DNA from: Thalassospira indica
GTDB lineage: Bacteria; Pseudomonadota; Alphaproteobacteria; Rhodospirillales; Thalassospiraceae
Assembly: GCF_003403095.1 (NCBI RefSeq)
Contig: NZ_CP031555.1
Coordinates: 2,992,501 to 3,056,500, forward strand
DNA length: 64,000 bases
Reading direction: 5' to 3'
Shown one piece after another: positions 36,737-45,932 of this stretch. The position numbers and the translations under genes were made by a program. The first letter of the stretch is position 1. Every line of letters starts with the position of its first letter. The notes beneath the pieces were generated by a model, which was given only the letters and a program-made list of their open reading frames with translations, had not been told where the DNA came from and did not search any database.

Positions 36737-37618
36737 ATGATACAGGCAGGTGCAATACAGGTTATCCCCGGCAGTGGCGGGCAACTTGGTCAGATTATTG
36801 CCACACGTGCTCTGCTCGGCTCCGGGAGCCAACCGCCGACCAACGGGTCGGGCGGAACAGCTGCGTCTGCGCCGCAAACATTGCCAGCCGCCGTTGCGCT
36901 AGTCCCGCTGTCGAGCACCATCGCCGCCACGCAAGCCGCGGCAAACGGAGCCTCGGCACGGACCGAGCAAGCAAACCCGTCGCAATCCTCCAGCACAGGC
37001 GACCGCCAATCGGCACCGCCACCTTCACCGGCGCCTGCGCAAACCGCACCGGTCAACAGTGCGGCCTCCGTGGTTACGATCATTCAACAGCTTGATCCGC
37101 GCGACATTCATGGTGCTGCACCGGACGATACGAATACCCAAAGCCCGACACAGCGCCAGCAGCAGGAACGCGAAGCCACCCCGGAAAATGCGCGCCAACC
37201 CACCACAAACCCGGCCCTCCTGACCGCGTCGGAACGTGAGATTGTGCGCGAACTAAGTGCCCGTGATGCGATTGTCCGGACAGAGGAAGAAAGTCACCAA
37301 ACCCTTGCCGGGGCCAATGCCGGCATGATCAGCTATAGCTATACCGCAGGTCCCGACGGGCGGCTTTACGCCACCGGCGGCAAAGTAAGCATCCGCCCCA
37401 TTCAGGGCCTTGATGGTGTGGCAGCCATCGCCAATCAGGCCGCCATTTCACGTGCGGCATCGGTTCCCGGAAGTTCGGCGGCTGATTTCAATGTCGCCAA
37501 GGGCGCATCAAAGAACATCTCGGCAATGATCGCCTCACAGGCCAGTGCTGCGGCAGAAAGCTATCGCATGACCCTTGGCCTCAATGCCGCGCCGGGCAAA
37601 GTGGATCTGAGCGGCTGA
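36737..37618 (+). CDS. SprA-related (CJM1_0395-type) putative metalloprotease with altered zinc motif
   Basis: 293 residues with a long Ala/Pro/Ser/Thr/Gln-rich N-terminal half (about 25-160) and a conserved C-terminal block (about 165-225): LSARDAIVRTEEESHQ, then SYSYTAGPDGRLYATGGKVSI. In the family that block reads VRAHEQAH, a zinc motif HExxH. Here the first His is Glu (E183-E184-E185-S186-H187), so metal binding should be impaired. The rest of the core is well kept, including the GPDG-Y-GG strand. No signal peptide is seen. It could be an inactive relative that binds or regulates a partner. Confidence 0.75.
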   Translation: MIQAGAIQVIPGSGGQLGQIIATRALLGSGSQPPTNGSGGTAASAPQTLPAAVALVPLSSTIAATQAAANGASARTEQANPSQSSSTGDRQSAPPPSPAPAQTAPVNSAASVVTIIQQLDPRDIHGAAPDDTNTQSPTQRQQQEREATPENARQPTTNPALLTASEREIVRELSARDAIVRTEEESHQTLAGANAGMISYSYTAGPDGRLYATGGKVSIRPIQGLDGVAAIANQAAISRAASVPGSSAADFNVAKGASKNISAMIASQASAAAESYRMTLGLNAAPGKVDLSG

Positions 37619-37624
37619 CGCCCC

Positions 37625-38023
37625 TTATCGTTTGGAAATCTGCGCTTCGACCGCAAGTTTGTCGAGAAGCGAGCGCACATTCACGATCTTACCATCACGA
37701 AATTCGTAGAACACGTTCTCTGTAAAGGCGATCTTCTTGCCATTCACCGCAAGCCCGAGAAACTCACCCTGGGGCGAGCAATCAAAGGCCAGCACGCTTG
37801 CAACGTGGGTTTCATTGGCGACAAGTAGTTCAATGTTGAACCGAAGATCGGGAATTTCGCGAAAATCGCGCTCCAGCATCGCACGATACCCGGCCAAACC
37901 CACATGCTTGCCGTTATAATGCACATCGCCGCCAACATATTCGCCAAGACGATCCCAGTCCTGTGCATTCAGGCAATCGATATACCCGCGATAAAGCTCT
38001 TCCAGACGTTCGGGTAGCATCAA
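37625..38023 (-). CDS. SnoaL-like / NTF2-fold protein
   Basis: The 132-residue protein has the NTF2-like pattern (YIDCLNAQDWDRLGEYVGGD; VHYNGKHVGLAGYRAMLE; FTENVFYEFRDGKIVNV), resembling ester cyclases and SnoaL. It probably binds a small hydrophobic substrate, whose identity is unknown. It lies 8 bases upstream (in transcription order downstream) of pyrC and could be in its transcript. Confidence 0.87.
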   Translation of the reverse strand: MMLPERLEELYRGYIDCLNAQDWDRLGEYVGGDVHYNGKHVGLAGYRAMLERDFREIPDLRFNIELLVANETHVASVLAFDCSPQGEFLGLAVNGKKIAFTENVFYEFRDGKIVNVRSLLDKLAVEAQISKR

Positions 38024-38031
38024 TAACCTCC

Positions 38032-39075
38032 TTACGCGTAATGCCAGAACACATCAAAGCCCGGATTAAATACCGTCACCGGACCTTCGCCGGTTTCAAT
38101 TTTTTCGGCGAACTTGGCCGGTTCAGCGCGTTTTTCCAGCGTGATCTGATCACCATTGATTGGCAGGCCGTAATATTGCGGCCCATGGATCGACGCAAAG
38201 CCTTCAAGCTTGTCCAGCGCCCCTTCTTCCTCAAACACATGGGCTAAAAGCTGCACGGTGTTGTTGGCGGTAAAGATACCAGCACAACCGCACGGGCTTT
38301 CCTTGCGTTCATCGGTATGCGGCGCTGAATCCGTGCCCAGGAAGAAACGCACATCACCCGATGTGGCCGCTGCCCGAAGCGCCAAACGATGCTTTTCACG
38401 CTTGGCGACTGGCAGGCAATACATATGCGGATGAATGCCGCCGACCAGAATGGCATTGCGGTTAATGATCAGATGATGGGTCGTAATCGTCGCACCCAAA
38501 TTCTTGTCATTGGCTTTGACATATTCGACACCGTCTTCAGTCGTGATGTGCTCCATCACCACGCGCAGCTCCGGCAGACGCTTGCGCAGCGGATCGAGAA
38601 CCCGGTCGATAAACACTGCTTCACGGTCAAAGATATCAATGTCCGGATCGGTCACTTCGCCGTGCACACACAGCGGAATGCCAAGCTCTGCCATACGCTC
38701 CAGTGCTGGCATGGCATTATCGAAATTGCGCACACCGCTGTCCGAGTTGGTCGTCGCCCCGGCCGGATAAAGCTTCAGCGCCGTGATCACACCAGCCTTG
38801 TAGCCTTCCTCAATATCATCGGGATTGCTGCCCTCGGTCAGATAAAGCGTCATCAGCGGCGTAAAATCATGGCCCGACGGGATGGCGGCGGTAATCCGGT
38901 CGCGATAGGCCACGGCATCGGCGGTCTTGACCACCGGCGGCACCAGATTGGGCATGATGATCGCACGGGCAAAATGCTCGGACGTCTCGCCAATCACACC
39001 TTTAAGCATCTCGCCATCCCGCAAATGTAAATGCCAGTCATCCGGACGGCGAAGGGTAATGCGATTGGTCGACAT
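38032..39075 (-). CDS. pyrC: dihydroorotase, class II
   Basis: The start at 39075 (MSTNRITL) has AGGAG 8 bases upstream; the longer frame is rejected. The 347-residue enzyme has the zinc motif DWHLHLRDG, the carboxylated-Lys region [13 protein letters not shown], metal ligands in CVHGEV and MEHITT, and the late [11 protein letters not shown]. It forms dihydroorotate in pyrimidine synthesis. It is followed 8 bases later by the SnoaL-like gene. Confidence 0.97.
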   Translation of the reverse strand: MSTNRITLRRPDDWHLHLRDGEMLKGVIGETSEHFARAIIMPNLVPPVVKTADAVAYRDRITAAIPSGHDFTPLMTLYLTEGSNPDDIEEGYKAGVITALKLYPAGATTNSDSGVRNFDNAMPALERMAELGIPLCVHGEVTDPDIDIFDREAVFIDRVLDPLRKRLPELRVVMEHITTEDGVEYVKANDKNLGATITTHHLIINRNAILVGGIHPHMYCLPVAKREKHRLALRAAATSGDVRFFLGTDSAPHTDERKESPCGCAGIFTANNTVQLLAHVFEEEGALDKLEGFASIHGPQYYGLPINGDQITLEKRAEPAKFAEKIETGEGPVTVFNPGFDVFWHYA

Positions 39076-39244
39076 GCGGCGATCTCCTGGCAAGCAATGA
39101 ACCCGTTTGGGAAATATGGAGCGTTACCTAGCAGATTGGCTGGGAATTGGGAACGTAAAAGCTGTCAACTTTTGACACTGAAAGAAACAATGTCAATAAT
39201 TGTTCCCCCCTTCAACCTCATCGAAAAATGCGAAGTTGATACTC

Positions 39245-39874
39245 ATGCCCAAGCTTAAACATTGGACTGACAGCATTCCGCTAGCAATACTAATGCTAAT
39301 TTCATTCTTCGCGGGATGCCTTACCAAGACCAAACATGAAAACCTAGAATGGGAAACTCTTCTTGCAGGTTCGATGGCAATTGGGGCTGGTTTTTTTGCC
39401 TTATCTGCCGCAAAAATCCAAGTTCATCACCAAAAAGAAGAAAGATTGAGCAGTATAAGGAGAGAAGAGGAACTCCAACGAATCAACTTTCTTCAAGAAA
39501 TGGAGAAATTTAATTTTGATATAAATTACTTATGCGAGAAATTTTGGAAGGCTGTAAATTCCAAGGATGACAAATCCAGAACAGAGAACAAATTAAACTT
39601 TGAAATTATAAAAACTCAATTTATGCCGGGAAAAATCCCCACGAAACCCGTAACAACTAAAAAAGAATTATCTCTCATGTACAATCAAATAGATATTATT
39701 TGGAACATAACACAAAATCATATGTCTTTATTTTCGAAACATCCCGAAATAGTTTATAAAAACCTAGAAATAAAAGAATCAATAAACCACAACAGAGAAA
39801 TTCTGAAGAATTTTATTACCAATTTCCCCAAATCAAATTTTGTCTTTAATCATGACACGCAAGACTCAGAATAA
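39245..39874 (+). CDS. AT-rich two-membrane-segment protein, unknown
   Basis: The 209-residue frame from ATG 39245 has two hydrophobic segments (about 10-26, IPLAILMLISFFAGC; about 39-58, LLAGSMAIGAGFFALSAAK). A long charged coiled-coil-like cytoplasmic part follows (KEERLSSIRREEELQRINFL and later helices). AT content is far above the flanks and codons such as AAA, AAT and ATA dominate, so it was probably acquired. It resembles no named family I know; the architecture (two helices then a coiled coil) recurs in phage-defence and signalling helper proteins, but nothing identifies such a role. It sits 54 bases from the diverged tRNA-His. Confidence 0.6.
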   Translation: MPKLKHWTDSIPLAILMLISFFAGCLTKTKHENLEWETLLAGSMAIGAGFFALSAAKIQVHHQKEERLSSIRREEELQRINFLQEMEKFNFDINYLCEKFWKAVNSKDDKSRTENKLNFEIIKTQFMPGKIPTKPVTTKKELSLMYNQIDIIWNITQNHMSLFSKHPEIVYKNLEIKESINHNREILKNFITNFPKSNFVFNHDTQDSE

Positions 39875-39892
39875 AAATCATTCTTGAATGCG

Positions 39893-40033
39893 AAAAGGCC
39901 AGGCATTTCTGCCTGACTTTTTCACAAGTGGGGCGAGTGATGGGGATTAAACCCACGACCTCCAGTGCCACAAACTGGCGCTCCAACCGACTGAGCTACA
40001 CCCGCCATCGTGTGGCGCGGTTTATATGGCCCG
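39893..40033. repeat. 141-bp duplicated block around tRNA-His, copy 1
   Basis: Terminator, tRNA and promoter region are collinear without any indel with 43561-43701, differing by scattered substitutions, mostly within the tRNA. Ends fall at AAAAGGCCAGGCA on the left and TATATGGCCCG on the right in both copies. Confidence 0.85.
39929..40006 (-). tRNA. tRNA-His (GTG), diverged copy with altered T-loop
   Basis: The minus strand folds as a cloverleaf with the extra G-1, acceptor GCGGGTG/CACTCGC, anticodon loop TTGTGGC (GTG) and encoded CCA. It differs from the copy at 43597-43674 at 9 positions, mostly in the D-arm, variable and T-loops. The T-loop reads TTTAATC instead of TTCAAGT. This changes C56 to T, which normally pairs with G19, so folding or function may be weakened. 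A terminator follows its 3' end at 39893-39919. Confidence 0.8.
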
Positions 40034-40106
40034 CAAAAAAGGAGACAGATTTAATTTTCTGCCCATCCTGCACGCCGCCCCTGCGGCATGCTATTTACCG
40101 CTTTCG

Positions 40107-41117
40107 TCAGGCCAGTGAAAGCACAGGCCCTTCAAGCAGATCCATCAAATCCCCGAAATATCCGCCGGATCGTGCAGGCGAGGTTGGATCGGAGGTGATG
40201 GCCACCGCCAGATTCTTTTCAGGATGTGCCGCAATGATCTGGCCGCCATAGCCGCGGGCGATAATGAAGCCGCTGCGGCTCAGGAACCAGCCATAACCAT
40301 ACGCAAGGCCCGAATAAGGTGATCGCGTGTGGGCTTGGGTTGACTGGTCGATCCAGTCGGCCGGGATGACCTGATCGCCATCGAACCGGCCTTGATCGCG
40401 CATGAGGGTCGCGATGCGCAACATCCCGCGCGGTGTCATCGCCATCTGGTTCCCGCCGAAATAATAGCCTTGCGGATCCTGTGTCCAAGCCGGGATTTCA
40501 ATGCCAAGCGGCTGCCCAAGGACAGCGCGCGCCTGTTCAAGCAGGCTTTTCCCCGTCGCAACCGAAAGCACCGCACCAAGGATATGCGTGGTGCCGGTGG
40601 AATAGATCATACGCCTGCCGGGTGTTGCGACCATCGGGCGGCGCAGCGCAAAGGACACCCAGTTATCGGAATTGACCCAAGCGCCGTAATTACGCCCTGA
40701 TGTGCCCTCAAGCCCGGCCCGGAGCGTCACCAGATCTTCGATGGTCAGATCTTCCACACCGGGGGTGGCATCGGTTGGAATGATAGACGGCGCGATTTCG
40801 CCGATGGTTGCGTCGACCGAGGGGATAGCGCCTTCCGCGATCGCGTTGCCCGTCAGAAGACCAATGATGCTTTTCGAGCAGGATTTGATGTTCGCAACCC
40901 GATCCAGACCCGGCCCGCGCGGGGCTTCGGCGACGATGATCTCGTCCCCGCGTTGGACCATGATCGCATGAAACTGGGACATGTTCGCAATTCGCGACCG
41001 AATGTCAGACCGCGTTTGCGCGAAGGCCCTCGCCACAAAGGGAGCGGCCATAGCACCCAGAAGGGTCACTGAGAAGGCGCGGCGGGTCAGCATCGGGTGG
41101 GGTCTGTCGCTTGGCAT
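40107..41117 (-). CDS. serine hydrolase of the beta-lactamase/DD-peptidase fold
   Basis: The start at 41117 (MPSDRPHP) is 8 bases from AAGGA; an ATG 6 bases earlier is too close. The 336-residue protein has a Tat-type twin-Arg signal (LTRRAFSVTLLGAMAA). Catalytic motifs are SCSK (SxxK) and YSTG, where YxN is expected, so the third position is Thr. The late HxG-like triad is less clear (YGGQ). The fold suits esterases, class C-like beta-lactamase relatives or peptidases; no resistance role is implied. Confidence 0.85.
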   Translation of the reverse strand: MPSDRPHPMLTRRAFSVTLLGAMAAPFVARAFAQTRSDIRSRIANMSQFHAIMVQRGDEIIVAEAPRGPGLDRVANIKSCSKSIIGLLTGNAIAEGAIPSVDATIGEIAPSIIPTDATPGVEDLTIEDLVTLRAGLEGTSGRNYGAWVNSDNWVSFALRRPMVATPGRRMIYSTGTTHILGAVLSVATGKSLLEQARAVLGQPLGIEIPAWTQDPQGYYFGGNQMAMTPRGMLRIATLMRDQGRFDGDQVIPADWIDQSTQAHTRSPYSGLAYGYGWFLSRSGFIIARGYGGQIIAAHPEKNLAVAITSDPTSPARSGGYFGDLMDLLEGPVLSLA

Positions 41118-41281
41118 ATCCATAGTCCTTGGCGGTCGGGATCACATGCGCACTCAACCTTCCAGCCAAGCAAGCCAGAAGACACATTCCTTATCTGGAA
41201 TTAATTCGTCAGGAATGTGACATCAGATCACAATCGGACAAGCCCCGGCCAGGAGTCAGGGCCAGAAGCCAGGGTCAGGAC

Positions 41282-43462
41282 CTAGGCATTCACTGCAATA
41301 TCCGAAAATGCTTCGCCTGCCTGTCTTTGCGCAAAAGCACACTCCAGCCCCTTCTCAAACCCGCGCGTGTAGCCTTCGGTATCAAACAGTGGTTTGGTCT
41401 GGCGGTTGGCGGCAAGTTTGGTGCGCAATTCTGCCAACATGTCCGGATTTTGTGCGAGCTTGAGGATGAGTTCCTCATAGGCCTCTGGCGTGTCTGTGAT
41501 CAGTTCCGGCAGGCCGACAGCCGACAGCAGGCTGGCAGCAACGCGGGCCGCAAACTGTTTTCCGGCCAGTGTCACCACCGGTAACCCGGCCCACAACGCG
41601 TCGCTGGCTGTGGTATGGGCGTTGACATGGAAGGTATCGATAAACAAGTCGGCATGGCGCAGGCGGGCGAGATGTTCGGATTGCGGCATGTAACCGGCAA
41701 AGATCAAACGATCGCCCGAAATACCGTGCTTTTCAGCCGCCGCGCGCAGGTTATCCTTGGCGATATCGTGATTGCACCAAAGCCACAGCACACTGCCCTC
41801 AACCTTCTTCATCACCCGCATCCAGATGGCAAATTCGGTTGGCATGATTTTGTAGTTGTTGTTGAGACAACAAAAGACAAAGCCATCCTCGGGCAGGCCA
41901 AGATCGGCCCGCGTCATCGGCTTGGTCGAGATTTCGCGGGTATTGTCATTGGGCTGATAGCAACCCGGCAGGTAAATGATCTTCTCGTGATAGCCTGCGC
42001 GCTGTTCGGGCGGAATGACGACCGGGTCGGCCACGATATAATCAATGAAATCGCATCCAAGCGTGCCGGGATAGCCAAGATAACTGATCTGCAGCGGTGC
42101 CAGACGGGCGGCAAACGGCTCCAGCCGGCTATCGCGGGTATAGCCCTTAAGATCAATGGCGATATCAAGGTTTTGCGCCCGCGCAAGCGTGATCAGATCG
42201 CCATCGGACATATCGCGCACATCAAAGAACTGATCAACGTTATCAAGCACCTGGTCACGCTGTGCACCATCCTTCTTTTTGCCATAGCTGAACACGAAGA
42301 TTTCGAACTTTGATCTGTCATGATGGCGCAAAATGCCTGCCATCAGGAACATGGTCGCGTGATCATGAAAATCGGCCGAGAAATAGCCAAGCCGGATTTT
42401 GCGGCCCTCTGGCGAAGTTGGCTTGATCGTTGAAACCGGGGCTGCTGGCGGCAACAGGCTTTTGGCAAAGTTGCGCGACCGGGCAAGCTGATGGGCCGGA
42501 TTATCTTCAAACGGCAGAAGCGGGAATGGCAGGGCCGCATCGCCCGTGATGCCAAGCTGAGCAGCATGTTGCGCAAACAGATCACACGCCCGCCAGTCAC
42601 ACAGATGGCTTTGTTCGCGCAGTTGTTCGACCATGGCCGGGACGTAGCCCGGCTTGACCGCCAGTGCACGTTGATAGGCCTTGACCGCCTCTGGCAGGGA
42701 TTTAAGGGCGGCCATGGTTTGACCAAGCCCGTACCAGGCCTCGGCCAATTTTGGCTGCAGTTTGAGCGTCTTGAAATATCGCTGCTTGGCGTCTTCAAGC
42801 AGGTCACGTTCGCGCAGCGTATTGGCAAGGTTATAGTGCGCGTCAACATAATCGGCCTTGCGCGCAATCGCGTTCAGGTAACAGGCTTGCGCCTCTGCAA
42901 GCTTGCCGGCACTTTTAAGGATATTGCCAAGATTGTTATGCGCCTCGGCAAATTCGGGGGTGCGCGCGATCACCGCGCGATAGCATTCCTCGGCCTCATC
43001 GAGTTTACCCAGACGTTCCAGAATGACCCCAAGGTTGCTTTTGGCCGCCACCATATCGGGTTGCAGGCGGACAACGTTTCGCAAGGCCTGCTCGGCATCG
43101 GAAAGCAGGTTCAGATTGCTGCTGACCGCGGCGCGGAAGTTCCAGAGTTTTCCGGAATTGCCATACTGGCCCAGAAGTTGGCCTGTCATGGCATGCACAT
43201 CTTGCAAACGACCGGCCTGATAAGCCTGCGAAAGTTTGGCAAACACCTCGGCCGGTGGCTCGGCCGCACCGGACGCAGCAACCTTTGCAGGCGCCGCAAC
43301 CTTGACCGGACCGCTGAGTTCGGCAAGGGCCGTTTTGACCCGTTCGTTTTTCGGAAAATCGGCAAGGATGGCTTCATAAAGGTCGCGCGCCTCGGCCATT
43401 TCGCCTTTGCGCATATGCGCCTTTGCGCGCTTCATTGCCTGATCAACTTTGAGCTTCGCCAT
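41282..43462 (-). CDS. TPR O-linked N-acetylglucosamine transferase-like protein (SPINDLY type)
   Basis: The start at 43462 (MAKLKVDQ) is chosen because longer frames run into the tRNA-His block. The 725-residue protein has TPR repeats (about 50-330, for example AEAHNNLGNILKSAGKLAEA), then the GT41 catalytic part: GYFSADFHDHATMFLM, ISYLGYPGTLGCDFIDYIVAD, FVFCCLNNNYKIMPTEFAIW and HVNAHTTASDALWAGLPVVT. Bacterial relatives transfer GlcNAc or fucose to proteins, often surface ones. No flagellin or adhesin gene is near, so the target is unknown. Confidence 0.9.
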   Translation of the reverse strand: MAKLKVDQAMKRAKAHMRKGEMAEARDLYEAILADFPKNERVKTALAELSGPVKVAAPAKVAASGAAEPPAEVFAKLSQAYQAGRLQDVHAMTGQLLGQYGNSGKLWNFRAAVSSNLNLLSDAEQALRNVVRLQPDMVAAKSNLGVILERLGKLDEAEECYRAVIARTPEFAEAHNNLGNILKSAGKLAEAQACYLNAIARKADYVDAHYNLANTLRERDLLEDAKQRYFKTLKLQPKLAEAWYGLGQTMAALKSLPEAVKAYQRALAVKPGYVPAMVEQLREQSHLCDWRACDLFAQHAAQLGITGDAALPFPLLPFEDNPAHQLARSRNFAKSLLPPAAPVSTIKPTSPEGRKIRLGYFSADFHDHATMFLMAGILRHHDRSKFEIFVFSYGKKKDGAQRDQVLDNVDQFFDVRDMSDGDLITLARAQNLDIAIDLKGYTRDSRLEPFAARLAPLQISYLGYPGTLGCDFIDYIVADPVVIPPEQRAGYHEKIIYLPGCYQPNDNTREISTKPMTRADLGLPEDGFVFCCLNNNYKIMPTEFAIWMRVMKKVEGSVLWLWCNHDIAKDNLRAAAEKHGISGDRLIFAGYMPQSEHLARLRHADLFIDTFHVNAHTTASDALWAGLPVVTLAGKQFAARVAASLLSAVGLPELITDTPEAYEELILKLAQNPDMLAELRTKLAANRQTKPLFDTEGYTRGFEKGLECAFAQRQAGEAFSDIAVNA

Positions 43463-43560
43463 GCCGCCCCATATCGCCCCGAACATTGATATTTTCGGGC
43501 AGTCTAGTCGATCACCCGCCAAAGGCAACCGGGGCTGCGGCAAAAAGGCACGTAAAAGAC

Positions 43561-43701
43561 AAAAGGCCAGGCATTTCTGCCTGACCTTTTCACAAATGGG
43601 GCGAGTGATGGGACTTGAACCCACGGCCCCCAGTGCCACAAACTGGTGCTCTAACCACCTGAGCTACACCCGCCATCGTGTGGCGCGGTTTATATGGCCC
43701 G
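43561..43701. repeat. 141-bp duplicated block around tRNA-His, copy 2
   Basis: Collinear partner of 39893-40033. It holds terminator, tRNA-His and promoter. This copy has the canonical T-loop and is taken as the functional one. Confidence 0.85.
43597..43674 (-). tRNA. tRNA-His (GTG)
   Basis: Cloverleaf with G-1, acceptor GCGGGTG/CACTCGC, anticodon GTG, normal T-loop TTCAAGT and encoded CCA; 78 nt. A terminator-like stem lies at 43561-43587. The 5' side has a TATAAA element on the minus strand. Confidence 0.96.
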
Positions 43702-44003
43702 AGGCCCCCAACGTCAAGCGCATATTTTCAATTTTTTAGCCCGATTTCCGCCAAGTTGTTCAAAGCACCGATTTTTGCGGGCTTGAGCAATCCTGATCGG
43801 GATTCTTTGTCCTTTCCTATCCGTAAATTGAGCACCCCACCCGTCTGAACATCTTGCATCCATGATCACATGGCTTAATTAATCTGGTTCAATAACAGGC
43901 TATTGCCTCAAATGCAGGTTACCAAGACACCATATATAAAGCGTTGCTTGCCTGTCTTGGCATGGAAACGGCCAAATAATAGAAAAACAGACGGAGTATC
44001 GGA
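43675..44003. other. intergenic region with an 8-bp inverted repeat
   Basis: The 329-base gap carries the tRNA-His promoter at its left end and a perfect inverted repeat CCAAGACA (43922-43929) ... TGTCTTGG (43953-43960) about 45 bases before the oxidoreductase start. Between the arms lies a TATATAAA stretch. The pair could be an operator for that gene. Confidence 0.45.
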
Positions 44004-45005
44004 ATGAAGTGGGGCATCCTTAGCACCGCCAAGATCGGCACGGAAAAGGTCATCCCGGCCATGCAGGAAAGTGATCAGCTTGAAATCCTGGCGATTGCCG
44101 GTCGTGATCTTGAAAAGACCCGTGAGGTCGCTGAAAACATGCGCATTCCGCGCGCCTATGGTTCGTATGAAGAACTGCTGGCTGATCCGTCAATCGAGGC
44201 GATCTACAATCCCCTGCCCAACCATTTACATGTCGAATGGACGATCAAGGCGCTTGAGGCCGGAAAGCATGTGCTGTGTGAAAAGCCGATTGGCCTTGAT
44301 ACCGAAGATGCCAAACGCCTGATCAGCGCCCGCGACAAAAGCGGCAAGCAGGTGCTTGAGGCCTTTATGGTCCGCCATCATCCGCAATGGCTTGAAGCCC
44401 GCAAAATCGTTGAAAGCGGTCAGATCGGCACACTTACCACGGTGCAAAGCATCTTTACCTATTTCAATGCCGATCCCAATAATGTCCGCAATAAAAAGGA
44501 CATTGGCGGCGGCGGATTGCTTGATATCGGGTGCTATTGCATTGTCGGGCCGCGCTTTATCACCGGCAAGGAGCCCGTCCGCGTGGTGTCGCTAATGGAC
44601 AAGGACCCGAAATTCGGAACCGACCGTTTGGTATCTGGCATGCTTGATTTTGGATCCGGCCTGCAGGCAAGCTTTGTGTGTGGCACCCAGTCTGCCGCCG
44701 TACAGCGTGTACATATTCTGGGCACCGAGGGCCGGATTGAAATCCTCATGCCGTTCAATCCCGTGCCGGAAAACGAAGCCGTCATTCGCGTTGCCGGTCA
44801 GAAACAGCCGGGCTTTGACGACGCGCGCGAAATCAAATTCCCGGTCTGCAACCACTACACCCTGCAGGGTGAGGCAGCCACCGCGATCTTCAAGGGTGAC
44901 AGCCCGGTCGATTATCCGATTGAAGACGCGATTGCCAATATGCAGATTTTGGATGCGTTTGCCCGCTCTGCCAAAACCGGTAGCTGGGAAATGGTCAAAT
45001 CCTGA
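44004..45005 (+). CDS. Gfo/Idh/MocA-family oxidoreductase
   Basis: The 333-residue protein has the N-terminal Rossmann fold (MKWGILSTAKIGTEKVIPAM), the typical YNPLPNHLHVEWTIKALEAG, and catalytic Lys in CEKPIGL. The C-terminal domain binds the substrate (GGGGLLDIGCYCI; with Asp/Cys close to the usual GGGALxDxGxH site). The family oxidises sugars or related compounds with NAD(P). Substrate unknown. A terminator follows and the next gene is convergent. Confidence 0.93.
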   Translation: MKWGILSTAKIGTEKVIPAMQESDQLEILAIAGRDLEKTREVAENMRIPRAYGSYEELLADPSIEAIYNPLPNHLHVEWTIKALEAGKHVLCEKPIGLDTEDAKRLISARDKSGKQVLEAFMVRHHPQWLEARKIVESGQIGTLTTVQSIFTYFNADPNNVRNKKDIGGGGLLDIGCYCIVGPRFITGKEPVRVVSLMDKDPKFGTDRLVSGMLDFGSGLQASFVCGTQSAAVQRVHILGTEGRIEILMPFNPVPENEAVIRVAGQKQPGFDDAREIKFPVCNHYTLQGEAATAIFKGDSPVDYPIEDAIANMQILDAFARSAKTGSWEMVKS

Positions 45006-45030
45006 TCAACGTATTGCCGATACTCAAATG

Positions 45031-45058
45031 AAAAGCCGGGGGAACCCGGCTTTTTTTC
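45031..45058 (+). terminator. terminator after the oxidoreductase
   Basis: AAAGCCGGG pairs with CCCGGCTTT around GGAA, followed by seven T residues (45051-45057), 26 bases after the stop. It could also serve the convergent LysR gene less well. Confidence 0.85.
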
Positions 45059-45062
45059 GTAC

Positions 45063-45932
45063 TCAAGCGCCGGCAAACAGGGCGGATTTGGCCTTGAGCC
45101 GCGGGAACATAAAGTCGTTGAAGGCCCGAACGCGCGGAACAGCTTTAAGATCGCGGTGCATCAGCATCCAAAGATCATTATCAAGCCCGTCAATCGCGTC
45201 ACCAAGGATCGCGATGTTGTCAAATGCCCCGGCAAGGAACATCGGCAGAACCGCATAACCCGCCCCGGCATTCACCAACCGCGCCACATTCAAAAGTGAA
45301 TTGCTGCGCATCACGACATGCTGATCGTGAAAATGTTTGTCGCGCCACTGGGCGGCCTTGATATGGGCAAGGCTTTCATCACAGGTGATCCATGGCCCAT
45401 CACCCTTCTTGGGATCACCCATGCCCTTTGCCGCACAAACCACCGACCGGATCGGGGCGATTTGCCGTCCGACCAGATTTTCATTCGGCGCATTGCTGGG
45501 CCGGATGGCGATATCGGCATCATGGCGGTTGAGATCATAAAACCGGTTATCGGTCACGACCTGCACGGTGATTTCCGGATAGGCCTGCGCAAACGCCGCC
45601 AGATCATCTGCCAGCACGGCATGAAGCAACGTATCGGTTGTGGTCAGGCGTAGCGTGCCTGACGGGCGGATATCCTGTCCGGCCAAGGTTCGGGCAAGTA
45701 TGGCCATTTCGGCTTCAAGCTTTTCGGCGGTTTCGATGGCCGCCAATCCCGACGGGGTTGGTTGATAATCACCCTGCTGCCGCTCAAACAGCTTGGCACC
45801 GATGCGACTTTCAATATCAGCCATGCGGCGAAACAGCGTGGAATGGTGAATGCCGGTTTGTCTGGCAGCCTGCGTGATGCTGCGCGCCCGCCCCACCGCC
45901 AGCACCAGTTTCAAATCATCCCATTCCAGCAT
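45063..45932 (-). CDS. LysR-family transcriptional regulator
   Basis: The 289-residue protein has the N-terminal winged helix (LVLAVGRARSITQAARQTGI, then HHSTLFRRMADIE) and a two-lobed effector domain. AGGAT lies 6 bases before the ATG. It is divergent from the rhodanese gene with 136 bases between, an arrangement in which LysR proteins often control the neighbour. Effector unknown. Confidence 0.93.
   Translation of the reverse strand: MLEWDDLKLVLAVGRARSITQAARQTGIHHSTLFRRMADIESRIGAKLFERQQGDYQPTPSGLAAIETAEKLEAEMAILARTLAGQDIRPSGTLRLTTTDTLLHAVLADDLAAFAQAYPEITVQVVTDNRFYDLNRHDADIAIRPSNAPNENLVGRQIAPIRSVVCAAKGMGDPKKGDGPWITCDESLAHIKAAQWRDKHFHDQHVVMRSNSLLNVARLVNAGAGYAVLPMFLAGAFDNIAILGDAIDGLDNDLWMLMHRDLKAVPRVRAFNDFMFPRLKAKSALFAGA

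Noticed and set aside
41220..41281. Short CCAGG/GTCAGG-like repeats after the glycosyltransferase gene
   Set aside because: Too short and irregular to be a CRISPR or a defined repeat; probably chance.
39893..43701. Composite transposon with the tRNA blocks as ends
   Set aside because: No transposase, no terminal inverted repeats and no target duplication are seen; the blocks are ordinary duplicated tRNA units.
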